53,543 bases of DNA from Desulfobacterales bacterium. Lineage in GTDB: Bacteria > Desulfobacterota > Desulfobacteria > Desulfobacterales > JADGBH01. A model generated the notes under the pieces. That model did not search any database. It was not told where the DNA came from and saw nothing but the letters and a program-made list of their open reading frames with translations. This document shows positions 33,578 through 43,030 of the stretch, one piece after another (position 1 is the first letter of the stretch; every line of letters starts with the position of its first letter). The DNA is taken from assembly GCA_015231595.1 (NCBI GenBank), contig JADGBH010000026.1:1-53543 (forward strand), written 5' to 3'. The position numbers and the translations under genes were made by a program.

Positions 33578-35233
33578 TCAATTTAATACAAATTTTTCCA
33601 TGTTTGTTTTTAAATTACTTGATAAGGTTGATAATTTTTCTGTAATAGATTTTATATTATTAATTGAAAAAGATGTTTCTTTCGAACCTTTTTCAATATC
33701 CCTTAAACCAACAACTATTTGTTCAATCGCTATTTTTTGTTGGTGTGTAGACAAAGATATTTGCTTAACTGAATCGGTTGTTGATTGACCTCCAGCAAGA
33801 ATATCATCAAATAATTTAACTAATCTTGAAAATGGTTCCATTGTCTCTGAAATACTTTTATTATTCTGTTCTGACGCAATTGCCATATGGTTTGTTGCTT
33901 CTTGAATTTCTGTAATTTTAGTTTCAATAAGATTTGTTGATTCAGTTACACTATCGGCTAATCTTCTTATTTCTGATGCAACAACTCCAAATCTTTTTCC
34001 TGTATCTCCGGCCGAAGATGCTTCAATGGATGCATTAAAAGCAATCAATTTTGTTTGAGATGCGATATCACCAATAATTTCCATAACTTTAGTAATTTCA
34101 GATGCTTTCTTTCTTAAATCCATAATTTCTTTTATATGACGCTGAGTATCTTCATTTATCCGATTCATTTTGCTCATTAGCGATTCTACTGAGTGAACTC
34201 CTTCTTTAGTATTTTTTAATGTATTATCAGCTATTTCAAAAACACTATTTGAATTTTCAGCTATATTAGATAGTGTTGCTGAAAATTCTTCCATAGTTGA
34301 TGAAATTTCCGATACAGAAGATGATTGTTGATTACTTACAGATGCTTGATTAGAAATAGAATCTGAAATTTGCGAAGCGGATGTATTCAGCTCTTTTGCC
34401 ATATTTGATAGGGTAAATATAATATCCCTTAGGCTTTCTAACATTGAATTTATAGCTCCTGCTAATTGTCCTATTTCGTCCTTTTTTGTGTAATCCATTT
34501 TACATGTTAAATCAAATGATGCTAATCTATTAGTAGTTTTTGCGACTTTATCGATAGGTTTAAATATAAGCAGTCTTATAAGCACAATTATACTTAATAC
34601 CATGACACCAATAATAAAAACAGCCGTAAAAATTTGAGTAACTGAAGCTTTAAAAAATTCTGAATTTGCATAACCGCGAAAATATTCTAATTCGTTTGCT
34701 GCTTTTTTCTTGGCTTCTCTTATTTTAGACATATACATTGATTCAGAATAATACATTATAAAATTACCAGATGGTTGACCGTCAAATAAGCAATCTTTTT
34801 TAATCGATAATGATTCGTCTAACTTAAGTCCATCAGGAAATTTATCAGCGATATTGATTTTAGTATCCTTCCATGCAGCGGCAAAAGGCTTACCATATAA
34901 ATCGTAAAATTTTATAGCAACTATTTCTGGATATTGCATATAAGCGTCTAATGTAGGATATAAATCCTGACTTGAAAAATTAAAAAGATGCAATGCGCTG
35001 ACATGGCTAAGAATTTTAGCATGGAACTCCGTATTTTTTTTAAGTTCATCTACTAATTCTTCTTTTCTTTTCTCTATCTGATGATTTATTGTGGATTCAT
35101 ATTCTTTTATCAGCACATTAATCATTTTTTTTTCAATATACGAAACACTATAGCCGCTTAGAATCATTAAAACTAAAACAATCGTGCACGTTGCTGCAAT
35201 AATTTTAAATACTATACTTTGTCTATATCGCAT
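33578..35233 (-). CDS. methyl-accepting chemotaxis-like transducer
   Basis: 551 residues from ATG 35233, chosen because AAGGAGA is 7 bases upstream. A longer TTG frame begins at 35254, before that site. N-terminal TM1 (about 8-28), a ~170-residue periplasmic sensor region with no named fold, TM2 (about 205-228), HAMP (about 228-285), then the coiled-coil signalling domain. The hairpin tip reads IAFNASIEASSAGDTGKRFG, where classic receptors have AAIEAARAGE, so it is an atypical subclass that may not bind a usual CheW/CheA array. No che genes are in the window. It follows a hybrid kinase gene 35 bp upstream, so the two may signal together. Confidence 0.88.
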   Translation of the reverse strand: MRYRQSIVFKIIAATCTIVLVLMILSGYSVSYIEKKMINVLIKEYESTINHQIEKRKEELVDELKKNTEFHAKILSHVSALHLFNFSSQDLYPTLDAYMQYPEIVAIKFYDLYGKPFAAAWKDTKINIADKFPDGLKLDESLSIKKDCLFDGQPSGNFIMYYSESMYMSKIREAKKKAANELEYFRGYANSEFFKASVTQIFTAVFIIGVMVLSIIVLIRLLIFKPIDKVAKTTNRLASFDLTCKMDYTKKDEIGQLAGAINSMLESLRDIIFTLSNMAKELNTSASQISDSISNQASVSNQQSSSVSEISSTMEEFSATLSNIAENSNSVFEIADNTLKNTKEGVHSVESLMSKMNRINEDTQRHIKEIMDLRKKASEITKVMEIIGDIASQTKLIAFNASIEASSAGDTGKRFGVVASEIRRLADSVTESTNLIETKITEIQEATNHMAIASEQNNKSISETMEPFSRLVKLFDDILAGGQSTTDSVKQISLSTHQQKIAIEQIVVGLRDIEKGSKETSFSINNIKSITEKLSTLSSNLKTNMEKFVLN

Positions 35234-35268
35234 AAAAAATCTCCTTGGTTTCAATTAGGGCAATTTCA

Positions 35269-37473
35269 CTAAACATCTTCAGTCGTAATATCTGAATCTG
35301 AATTTGATAAAACTTGCTTTTCTATGATATCCATAAGCTTTTGAGGAGATATTGGCTTTGAAATATAATCATTCATACCTACGTCTATGCATAATTCCTT
35401 ATCTCCTTTCATGGCATGGGCAGTTAAGGCAATAATAGGTATAGAATGATTTTTAACTTTTGACGAAGGATTTCTTATCACCTTTGTTGCCTCTAAACCA
35501 TCCATTTCAGGCATTTGAACGTCCATAAGAACAATATCATAGTCATTTTCTTCAAGGGCTTTAACTGCTTCTTTACCGTTTATAACCGCATTAGCCGCGT
35601 AACCAAACTTTTCAAGCAATTTCAAAGCTAACTTTTGGTTCACTAAGTTATCTTCGGCGAGCAATATCTTTAAATCGCTTCTTTTGTTTTTACTTTCGTA
35701 TAAAGAATGACGAGTTACTAAATTATATTTTTTTTCTTTATTGCTTTTTTCGCATTCAGTCCCGAATATCATTGATAAGCAGTCAAAAAGCTGGGATGTT
35801 TTAATTGGTTTTGTCAGATAGGCATCAAATCCAATTTCTTTAACTCTCGCAGCATCTCCCCTAAGCCCTCTTGTAGTTAACATTACCATTAAAGTATTTT
35901 TTATCATAGGATTAGATTTTATAGCTCTGCCCAAAGATTCTCCATCTAATTTTGGAGCCATATGATCAATAATAACTAAATGAAAAGGATTTCGTTGTTC
36001 TGCTGACATTCTTAAATCTAATAATGCTTCGTGGGATGAGGATATTGTTTTATAATGACATCCCAATGTTTTAAGATATCCGCTTAATACCTCGCTGTTA
36101 GTTGAATTATGGCTTACAGCAAGTATTCTTTTATCTCGAATAGACGATGGAAAAATTTTACCAGCTTCTTTTTGGTCAATTTGTTCGGTTTGTTTTTCAA
36201 ATACAGCGGTAAACCAAAAAGTTGAACCTTCATTTTCGGCACTTATTACTCCGATATCACCGCCCATCATTTGCGTAAACTGTTTTGATATTACTAATCC
36301 TAACCCTGTTCCTCCATATTTTCTGGTTGTGGAAGTATCTACTTGAGAAAACGATTTAAAAAGACGATCAATTCGATGCTGTGGAATGCCTATGCCTGTA
36401 TCAATGATTGAAAATTTAAGTTTAATTTTATTTTCATTTTCATCTTCTTTTTTTACGCGAATAATAACCTCGCCTTTATCTGTAAATTTTATTGAATTTC
36501 CAGCTAAGTTTATTAATATCTGCCTAAGCCTGCCAGGATCTCCTTTAATATTTGGAATTATATCATGTTCAATTATACATGCAAATTCAATCCCTTTTTC
36601 ATGGGCTTTCATAGATAATAATTCGGCTACATCTTCTACTAAAGTTCTTATATTAAAATTAAGAATTTCCAACTCCATCTTGCCGGCTTCTATCTTAGAA
36701 AAATCGAGGATATCGTTAATTATAGATAAAAGTGCATCTGCACTGAATTGTATTGTGTCCGCGTATTCTTTTTGTTCTTTATCAAGATTCGTATCTAACA
36801 AAAGTCCAGCCATGCCTATTATTCCGTTCATTGGAGTTCGTATTTCATGACTTACATTTGCAAGAAATTCACTTTTAGCTCTATTTGCAGCTTTAGCTTC
36901 TTCAGCCATTGCATTAGCGTGTTCAATAGCTTTAGCTAGTTGAGCGTTAGTTTCTTCAAGTTGCGCGTTAGTCTCTTCAATTTGAGCTGTTCGTTCTACT
37001 ACACGGTTTTCAAGTTCTTTATTTAAATTTTTTATTTCTATCTCTGCCCTCTTTCTTTCTTCAACTTCTTTTTTCATAAGGGCATTCATAACTACTTCTG
37101 TAACATCCTGGACCATTATAAAAACATATTTTATACGGTTATTTTCATCCCGTAAGGGCCCTAAAGTACAGCTTTGCTGCATATAACTAAAATATGAACC
37201 AAATTTGTTTTGAGATGGAAAGGGAAATATGTATTCATGGACTTTTTGGGATAAAAAAATAAAATTTCCAAAAGCCAAAACCGATTTGCAATTTTTTAAA
37301 AATTTTTGAGTATTAAGATGCGGATAACATTCAAAAAGGGGTTTTCCTATGACCTTATTTGCTGAAAGCTTGCTATTTGCTTCCATCCATCGGTTCCATT
37401 TATAAACCTTTAAGTCTTTATCAAGTATCACAATTCCGGCATTTACCATGTCAAAAATTTGTGATAATATCAT
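35269..37473 (-). CDS. cytoplasmic PAS hybrid histidine kinase with two receiver domains
   Basis: 734 residues, no membrane segment. In order: PAS/PAC (1-130), a long coiled coil (135-200), HisKA with [16 protein letters not shown] (His209), and HATPase with [10 protein letters not shown] and [11 protein letters not shown]. Receiver 1 (about 445-565; [12 protein letters not shown]) and receiver 2 (about 605-725; [11 protein letters not shown] and [12 protein letters not shown]) follow. Both receivers keep a plausible phospho-Asp. The domain set resembles BarA/ArcB-like phosphorelay kinases without an HPt domain. GGAG is 8 bases before ATG 37473. Its gene reads into the chemoreceptor-like gene, suggesting shared signalling. 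Confidence 0.93.
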   Translation of the reverse strand: MILSQIFDMVNAGIVILDKDLKVYKWNRWMEANSKLSANKVIGKPLFECYPHLNTQKFLKNCKSVLAFGNFIFLSQKVHEYIFPFPSQNKFGSYFSYMQQSCTLGPLRDENNRIKYVFIMVQDVTEVVMNALMKKEVEERKRAEIEIKNLNKELENRVVERTAQIEETNAQLEETNAQLAKAIEHANAMAEEAKAANRAKSEFLANVSHEIRTPMNGIIGMAGLLLDTNLDKEQKEYADTIQFSADALLSIINDILDFSKIEAGKMELEILNFNIRTLVEDVAELLSMKAHEKGIEFACIIEHDIIPNIKGDPGRLRQILINLAGNSIKFTDKGEVIIRVKKEDENENKIKLKFSIIDTGIGIPQHRIDRLFKSFSQVDTSTTRKYGGTGLGLVISKQFTQMMGGDIGVISAENEGSTFWFTAVFEKQTEQIDQKEAGKIFPSSIRDKRILAVSHNSTNSEVLSGYLKTLGCHYKTISSSHEALLDLRMSAEQRNPFHLVIIDHMAPKLDGESLGRAIKSNPMIKNTLMVMLTTRGLRGDAARVKEIGFDAYLTKPIKTSQLFDCLSMIFGTECEKSNKEKKYNLVTRHSLYESKNKRSDLKILLAEDNLVNQKLALKLLEKFGYAANAVINGKEAVKALEENDYDIVLMDVQMPEMDGLEATKVIRNPSSKVKNHSIPIIALTAHAMKGDKELCIDVGMNDYISKPISPQKLMDIIEKQVLSNSDSDITTEDV

Positions 37474-37510
37474 CCCTTACTCTCCAATTACTGACTTATT
37501 ATTAATAAAT

Positions 37511-37711
37511 TCAATTAATTGATTTTCTAAACCCAAAAATAAAATAAATTAAAGGTCCTATAAATGGAATCATAGCTACAAAGCCCCATCCAGCTTTTTT
37601 ACCGATAGAGCCAAAATTTTTTTGAGCTATATCAATTACAGCTGCACAAGTTAGCAAATAAAAAAATAAGCCTATTCCTATTACCATAAAGGATACATTG
37701 GATACATTCAT
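37511..37711 (-). CDS. small PLDc_N-type membrane protein
   Basis: 66 residues, two membrane helices (about 6-30 and 44-62) joined by AVIDIAQKNFGSIGKKAGWG. The sequence KKAGWGFVAMIPFIGPLIYFIFGFRK matches the PLDc_N (PF13396) family, small membrane proteins named after the N-terminal region of cardiolipin synthases. No phospholipase catalytic HKD motif is present. AAAGGA precedes ATG 37711. It lies 3 bp after the lytic transglycosylase gene and 37 bp before the hybrid kinase gene. Function unknown. Confidence 0.8.
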   Translation of the reverse strand: MNVSNVSFMVIGIGLFFYLLTCAAVIDIAQKNFGSIGKKAGWGFVAMIPFIGPLIYFIFGFRKSIN

Positions 37712-37714
37712 TAT

Positions 37715-38596
37715 TTATTTTCCTTTCAATAAATCTGCAACTTTAAGTATAGCATCTACATAATAACAGCTTCGATTATAATTGAATATCACAGACTTAG
37801 CATCTTCACGCTTTATATTTTTCGTCCACCCGTAATTTTTTAAATATGAAGCCACACTTACTATGGCATCATAGTTATCAAACATGTCTATACGCCCGTC
37901 ACTATTTCCATCTTTAGCATGTTTTATAATACTGCTCGGCAAAAATTGAGGTATTCCCATGGCTCCTGCATAGGACCCTCTCAAACTTGCTATATCAACA
38001 TTTTCCTTTGACGAATATTCAATTAAAGCCTTTAATTCGTCATATGCCCATTGGGATTTTGCATCAGCCTTTGCATCATATTCGGTTCTTGATAACCTTT
38101 CTTTTTCGGGCAATAATTCCCATAGGGTATCTCTTGCTGATTTTTCAGAAATTGCTGCCATAGTTGAAAGAGTATTAAAAACATTTTTTGAGCCAAGAAG
38201 TTTTCCAAGCCGTGTTTCCACAAGAATTATTGCGACTATTACATTCTTGTCAACTCCAAATTCTTTTTCCGCGTAGGATAAAATTTTTTTATGGGTTTTT
38301 GCATAGGTTTTAGCCTTTTTTATAGAGCTTTTTGAACTAAACTGATCATAATTTACATTCACTTCTCTATGTACAAAAAAAAGATATATTCCCATAGGTT
38401 CAAAACCAACATTCTTTTTGCTGTAAATATCTTCAATTTGTTTTTTGTCAAAACCGTCAGTTATTAGTTTTTTTTTAAGAGCTTCAAAATATTTTTTTTG
38501 ACTGTCTTCCGCCCCATGTGTATCAGTTGCTACGGAATAAAGTATTAAAAAAAATATCAAAGCACATTTTTTTATAATGTTTGTTGCTGTTTTCAT
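37715..38596 (-). CDS. mltB: lytic murein transglycosylase, MltB-like
   Basis: 293 residues. A signal peptide covers about 1-28 (CALIFFLILYSVATDTHGA) without a lipobox, so unlike E. coli MltB it should be soluble in the periplasm. The catalytic Glu is in ILVETRLGKLLG, and the substrate-binding block SYAGAMGIPQFLPSS is intact. Later pieces DGNSDGRIDMFD and YLKNYGW are typical for the family. It cleaves the glycan strand between MurNAc and GlcNAc to form 1,6-anhydro ends. ATGA overlap with the upstream PHP gene (38593-38596) indicates coupling. Confidence 0.92.
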   Translation of the reverse strand: MKTATNIIKKCALIFFLILYSVATDTHGAEDSQKKYFEALKKKLITDGFDKKQIEDIYSKKNVGFEPMGIYLFFVHREVNVNYDQFSSKSSIKKAKTYAKTHKKILSYAEKEFGVDKNVIVAIILVETRLGKLLGSKNVFNTLSTMAAISEKSARDTLWELLPEKERLSRTEYDAKADAKSQWAYDELKALIEYSSKENVDIASLRGSYAGAMGIPQFLPSSIIKHAKDGNSDGRIDMFDNYDAIVSVASYLKNYGWTKNIKREDAKSVIFNYNRSCYYVDAILKVADLLKGK

Positions 38597-39435
38597 AATT
38601 TTACTCGTCCATTTTTATTTTGGTAAAAATTAAAAAAATTACTAATAGGAATATCATATCTTTTTCTTTTTAAAAAGCCTGAAATGTGGCTATATCCCAA
38701 AGCATAAGCTAAATTCAAAGCTCGTTCATAATATCTGCCTATTTGGCCAGGTTTGTGGGAATCTGAACCTATTGTAATACAAATACCCATTTCACTACAT
38801 TTTTTTAAAATATAATTTGATGGATAAATTTCTTTAGCAGCATGGTCATAACCGCTTGTGTTGATTTCAACAGCCTTATTTTTAGTTTTAATTTTAGATA
38901 TTATCGCATCAAATTTATGGTTAAGTTCGTCATCCGGATGAATCCCATATTTTTTCATTACATCAATATGACATATAAAATCAAAATAATCATAATCAAG
39001 CATCAAAAGCAGCTCATCAAGATACTTGTTCCATAAATATTGAATATCCAGATTTTTTTCTTTTACTACTTTATCAAAGCCAGTTCTTACAACATTAATA
39101 TCATCTAAAAAATGAATAGAACTTCCTATTGCATCAAAAGAATAAGTATTTAGAACATCTTCGATAATGCTTATATATTTTATATTAAAATCTACCTCAA
39201 GACCAGATTTAATATCGATCTGTCCTTGATAAGCATCTTTAAGCGCATTAACAGAATAAAAATAAAAAGGCAATTCAAGAAGCCCCATTGATAAAGATTT
39301 GCCACTTTCATTTAAAGTGAGATGGTCAAGGAAGCAGATTTCCTTAAAGCCTAATTCAACGGCTTTATCAACATATTCTTTCATTGAACCTTTTGCATGG
39401 TTGCAAAGTTGTGTGTGAACATGATAATCAATCAT
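38593..39435 (-). CDS. PHP-domain phosphoesterase (HisJ-like histidinol-phosphatase family)
   Basis: 280 residues from ATG 39435 (MIDYHVHTQLCNHA). GGAG is about 11 bases upstream, so the TTG at 39462 is rejected. PHP metal-binding motifs are visible: DYHVHT, FLDHL, the GLEVD strand, CHIDVM, and near the C-terminus TIGSDSHKPGQIG. The family includes HisJ-type histidinol phosphatases and other metal-dependent phosphoesterases, and no other histidine gene is here. Overlaps mltB by four bases (ATGA). The substrate cannot be set from sequence. First gene of the minus-strand run. Confidence 0.85.
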   Translation of the reverse strand: MIDYHVHTQLCNHAKGSMKEYVDKAVELGFKEICFLDHLTLNESGKSLSMGLLELPFYFYSVNALKDAYQGQIDIKSGLEVDFNIKYISIIEDVLNTYSFDAIGSSIHFLDDINVVRTGFDKVVKEKNLDIQYLWNKYLDELLLMLDYDYFDFICHIDVMKKYGIHPDDELNHKFDAIISKIKTKNKAVEINTSGYDHAAKEIYPSNYILKKCSEMGICITIGSDSHKPGQIGRYYERALNLAYALGYSHISGFLKRKRYDIPISNFFNFYQNKNGRVKL

Positions 39436-39537
39436 CAATCTAAAACTCCATATTTTTTTCAATTTTTAAATTTTCATAGCACATTATTATTGAATTAATC
39501 AACATACCAATAATTTATTAAGGACTTTTTATTAAGC

Positions 39538-40902
39538 ATGAAAAAAAATATAAAAACCCTGTTTTGCTGCCAATCGTGTGGATATCAATCACCTAAATGG
39601 ATTGGCAGATGCCCAGAATGTGGTAAATGGAATACTTTTGTTGAAGAAATTCAAAGTGATAATCAAAAAAATAAAAATCATGAAGCTATTTTACAAAAAA
39701 ATAGCCCTATTCCAATTGATTCTGCTTTAATTGAAAATGAAGCAAGGCTCGTCACCGGTATAAAAGAATTCGACAGAGTTCTTGGAGGCGGCATTGTAGA
39801 AGGCTCACTTGTGCTTATTGGAGGGGACCCTGGTATTGGCAAGTCCACTTTAATTCTTCAAGCTCTTCACGGACTTGCCCTTAAAGGACATAAAGTGCTT
39901 TATGTTTCGGGTGAAGAATCTGTAAAACAACTTATGATGAGAAGTCGAAGAATATCAGCTTTATCTGAAAATATGCTTGTAGCATCAGAGGTTGAGCTTG
40001 ATTCAATAATAGCAATGATGGAAAGCGTAAAACCATCAGCTCTTATAATAGATTCAATTCAAACTTTATATAACTCTGAATTATCGTCTGCTCCAGGCAG
40101 TGTAAGCCAAGTTCGGGAATCCACAATGAGGCTTATGATAATAGCAAAAAAAACATCCATTCCTGTATTTTTAGTGGGTCATGTTACAAAAGAAGGCGCA
40201 ATAGCTGGTCCAAGACTTCTTGAACACATGGTAGATACAGTTTTATATTTTGAAGGCGATAGGAACCATGTTTTTAGAATTCTTAGAGCTGTAAAAAACA
40301 GATTTGGCTCAACCAATGAAATAGGGGTATTTGAAATGAAAGACAAAGGCCTTGTAGAAGTTGATAATCCTTCTGCTGTATTTCTTGCTGAAAGACCTCA
40401 AAAATCTCCTGGTTCAGTTGTAACGGCAAGTATAGAAGGAACAAGGCCTATACTTGTTGAACTTCAAGCGCTTGCCAGCAGAACTGTATTCGGAAACCCA
40501 AGACGAACTATTTTAGGGCTGGATCCAAACAGGATAGCCCTTCTTATAGCTGTAATGGAAAAAAAATTAGGAATGCATCTAATGACCCACGATGTCTTTA
40601 TGAATGTGCCAGGGGGTATTAAATTAGACGAACCTGCCGTAGATATGGCTGCGATAGCCTCAATCGCATCAAGCTTTTTAGATAGGCCTGTAAAAGAAGG
40701 AACAATAGTTCTTGGAGAAGCCGGCCTTACTGGAGAAGTTCGGGCTATAGCTCATCCTGAAAAACGTATAAGCGAAATAAAAAAAATGGGTTTTAGCAGA
40801 TGCATCATACCTGACAGTAATCTAAAACGAATTAAAGAAATAAAGGACATAGAATTAATAGGCATTAATACTGTAGCCGAAGCTATGAAAATTTTATGGT
40901 AG
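39538..40902 (+). CDS. radA: DNA repair protein RadA/Sms
   Basis: 454 residues, full RadA length. The N-terminal C4 zinc finger is CQSCGYQSPKWIGRCPECG. The RecA-like core has Walker A GGDPGIGKST (95-104) and the RadA-specific KNRFGSTNEIGVF block. The C-terminal Lon-like domain contains VFMNVPGGIKLDEPAVDMAA, GEAGLTGEVRAI and the ending IELIGINTVAEAM. RadA is a hexameric helicase that extends D-loops during recombination. GGAC lies weakly upstream of ATG 39538. It is divergent to the PHP gene, 102 bp apart. The promoter for both should lie there. Confidence 0.97.
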   Translation: MKKNIKTLFCCQSCGYQSPKWIGRCPECGKWNTFVEEIQSDNQKNKNHEAILQKNSPIPIDSALIENEARLVTGIKEFDRVLGGGIVEGSLVLIGGDPGIGKSTLILQALHGLALKGHKVLYVSGEESVKQLMMRSRRISALSENMLVASEVELDSIIAMMESVKPSALIIDSIQTLYNSELSSAPGSVSQVRESTMRLMIIAKKTSIPVFLVGHVTKEGAIAGPRLLEHMVDTVLYFEGDRNHVFRILRAVKNRFGSTNEIGVFEMKDKGLVEVDNPSAVFLAERPQKSPGSVVTASIEGTRPILVELQALASRTVFGNPRRTILGLDPNRIALLIAVMEKKLGMHLMTHDVFMNVPGGIKLDEPAVDMAAIASIASSFLDRPVKEGTIVLGEAGLTGEVRAIAHPEKRISEIKKMGFSRCIIPDSNLKRIKEIKDIELIGINTVAEAMKILW

Positions 40903-40925
40903 TAAATCAATATGAGCTAATTGCT

Positions 40926-41390
40926 TTATTCATCAGTAATTATTAGTGTTTTAACGTCAGTAAGTGCTTCTCCAGATGTTATATATCCTATTGATCCATC
41001 TGTTTTAGCTATAAAGTCAATTAACGCAGAAATATTATTAAATGATTTAGGTAGCGTTCCTTTTCCTGTAAAAACAAGGGTTTTCCAATAGTTACTATAT
41101 TGAGATGGTGTTTTGCTTAAATACTTTTTAAGAAAAAAATCATGTACGTCATCCTTACTAAGGGTAACAAAAACAATTTCTTTATCGTTTTTCCATTTGA
41201 CTTTTTTTCCAAGAAAAATGTCTTTTAAATGCTTTTTACTAATGGAACTATCCGGCACATTTTTATTTGCTATTATAATTATTTCGCAACAGTCACAAAA
41301 AACCATATTAGGTAATATAGCTGCAATGCCAATTAATAAACAGAGCAAATATTTTATTATTTTTGATATCCACATTAATTTATAATTCAT
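40926..41390 (-). CDS. periplasmic PstS/PBP-like small protein
   Basis: 154 residues from ATG 41390, which is tentative. ATG 41375 and a TTG at 41411 are alternatives. A signal peptide ends near VFCDCCE. The mature part matches small PBP-like proteins (PstS-like fold): IIIANKNVPDSSISKKHLKDIFLGKKVKW, FLKKYLSKTPSQYSNYWKTL and the closing TDGSIGYITSGEAL. These lack the second lobe of full-length phosphate-binding proteins. Role unknown, possibly ligand sensing. It sits between radA (convergent) and the amidase gene (47 bp). Confidence 0.7.
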   Translation of the reverse strand: MNYKLMWISKIIKYLLCLLIGIAAILPNMVFCDCCEIIIIANKNVPDSSISKKHLKDIFLGKKVKWKNDKEIVFVTLSKDDVHDFFLKKYLSKTPSQYSNYWKTLVFTGKGTLPKSFNNISALIDFIAKTDGSIGYITSGEALTDVKTLIITDE

Positions 41391-41437
41391 ACATAATAAC
41401 ACTGTTCGCAAAAATCAAAATTTCTGCATTAAATTGA

Positions 41438-43021
41438 CTATCGTAAAGCAGATGGCCCTAACAACATTATATAATCTTTAATTCCTTCAAAAATTCCGTT
41501 ACATAACTCGTCTTGATATGATTCACTAGCTAATCTACGACATTCTAATGAATTACTAATGAATGATGTTTCAATAAGCACGGCTGGCATTTGAGCGCCA
41601 AGAAGAACATAAAATGGAGCTTGCTTTACTCCCTTATTATTAATATTTTTAAATTTAGACTTCATATTTTCATGAATTGAATTTTGTACTAAATGGGCAA
41701 GTCTTGCCGATTCTTCAATTTTATTGTTTTGCAAAAGATCAAGAAGAATAGTTTCGAGATCGCTTATATTTTTTGTTGATGTAGCATTTTCTCGTGCTGC
41801 TACTAATATAGCATCATTATCTGTAGCTATATTTAAAAAATATGTTTCAAAACCATAGGCTCTTGAATCAACTGATGCATTCGTATGTATGGATATAAAA
41901 AGGTCAGCATTTTTTGTATTAGCTACAGCTGTCCTTTCTTCAAGAGTAAGAAATTCGTCAGAATTTCTTGTCATTATTACTTCACATTTTAGATTATTTT
42001 CTATTTGTTTTTTAAGCTTTTTCGCTATTTTTAAAACAATATTTTTTTCATGAACTCCTTTGATAAAACCTGGAGCTCCGAAATCCTTTCCGCCATGACC
42101 AGGATCTATTATTATTTTTTTGACACCAAGAGCAAGTTGTTGAACTAAAGCGCTCGGAGTAAATTTATCAGACGATTGGAGTTTTGAATTATTTTTTTTG
42201 TGGTTAATGGTTTGATTTTGTTTAACCTGCTGAGTTTCTCCCCATACGTCAATAACTATTCTAAAAGGACTTCTCAAGGAAAATATTTTATAGGTATTAT
42301 AAGATTTAAGATCAATAACTACCCTGACTATATCGAGTGTGTATTGTCCAGCCCTTACATCCCTTAATAAATCATCATCGATTGGTATTACTTTTTTGAT
42401 GCTATTACCTAATTTGGAATTACTGGCATCTACATAAATTCTTAATGGTTTTTGATTAGTAGAATCTTCCTTTAATGTATTATGGGAGTAAGATATTTCA
42501 TTATCTATGTCAAGCACGATTCGTGTATAATTCGGATTCGACCAAAACCTTATATTTGTTATTTCAGCATAATTATCATTTTGTTTCTTATCTTGAACAG
42601 GTTGAGGCGCAAAGCTATTCATTTTTACATATTCGGATTGAGATGTACATCCAAGAAATTCTTCAGCCTTATTTTTATAAGCACTTTTCGGATAATTTTC
42701 TATAACTTTCTTTAACATATTAATAGATTGTTCTTTATCTGACTCTCTATAGGAAATCTTAAAAAGTTCTGACCATAATTTACCTGTCATATAAAGCGCA
42801 GCCGGTGCCCATTTATCAGACGGATCAAGCTTATAACTTTTTTCAAAAAGATTAATACACTTAATCCAGTTGTGCCGGTATCTTTGTTTTTCAGAACTCT
42901 TTAACAATTTACTATAAGCATTTTCAGCCTTTATATAAATATCTTTAGGAGATACAGCGGCAAAAACTTGATTTGTAAAAAAAATAAATCCGATTAAATA
43001 TAAAAATAGTTTTCTTTTCAT
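41438..43021 (-). CDS. N-acetylmuramoyl-L-alanine amidase with TPR and AMIN domains
   Basis: 527 residues. A signal peptide ends near VFAAVSP. A TPR-like N-terminal region follows (about 25-125), then an AMIN domain (about 150-275) used for septal or envelope targeting. A linker leads to the Amidase_3 catalytic domain (about 305-525). Zinc ligands are in IIIDPGHGGKD (His), VHEKNI (Glu) and FISIHTNA (His), with the catalytic Glu in LIETSFISN. It cuts the bond between MurNAc and the first stem peptide residue. It sits 9 bp after mutS on the minus strand. Confidence 0.93.
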   Translation of the reverse strand: MKRKLFLYLIGFIFFTNQVFAAVSPKDIYIKAENAYSKLLKSSEKQRYRHNWIKCINLFEKSYKLDPSDKWAPAALYMTGKLWSELFKISYRESDKEQSINMLKKVIENYPKSAYKNKAEEFLGCTSQSEYVKMNSFAPQPVQDKKQNDNYAEITNIRFWSNPNYTRIVLDIDNEISYSHNTLKEDSTNQKPLRIYVDASNSKLGNSIKKVIPIDDDLLRDVRAGQYTLDIVRVVIDLKSYNTYKIFSLRSPFRIVIDVWGETQQVKQNQTINHKKNNSKLQSSDKFTPSALVQQLALGVKKIIIDPGHGGKDFGAPGFIKGVHEKNIVLKIAKKLKKQIENNLKCEVIMTRNSDEFLTLEERTAVANTKNADLFISIHTNASVDSRAYGFETYFLNIATDNDAILVAARENATSTKNISDLETILLDLLQNNKIEESARLAHLVQNSIHENMKSKFKNINNKGVKQAPFYVLLGAQMPAVLIETSFISNSLECRRLASESYQDELCNGIFEGIKDYIMLLGPSALR

Positions 43022-43030
43022 TTTCTAACT

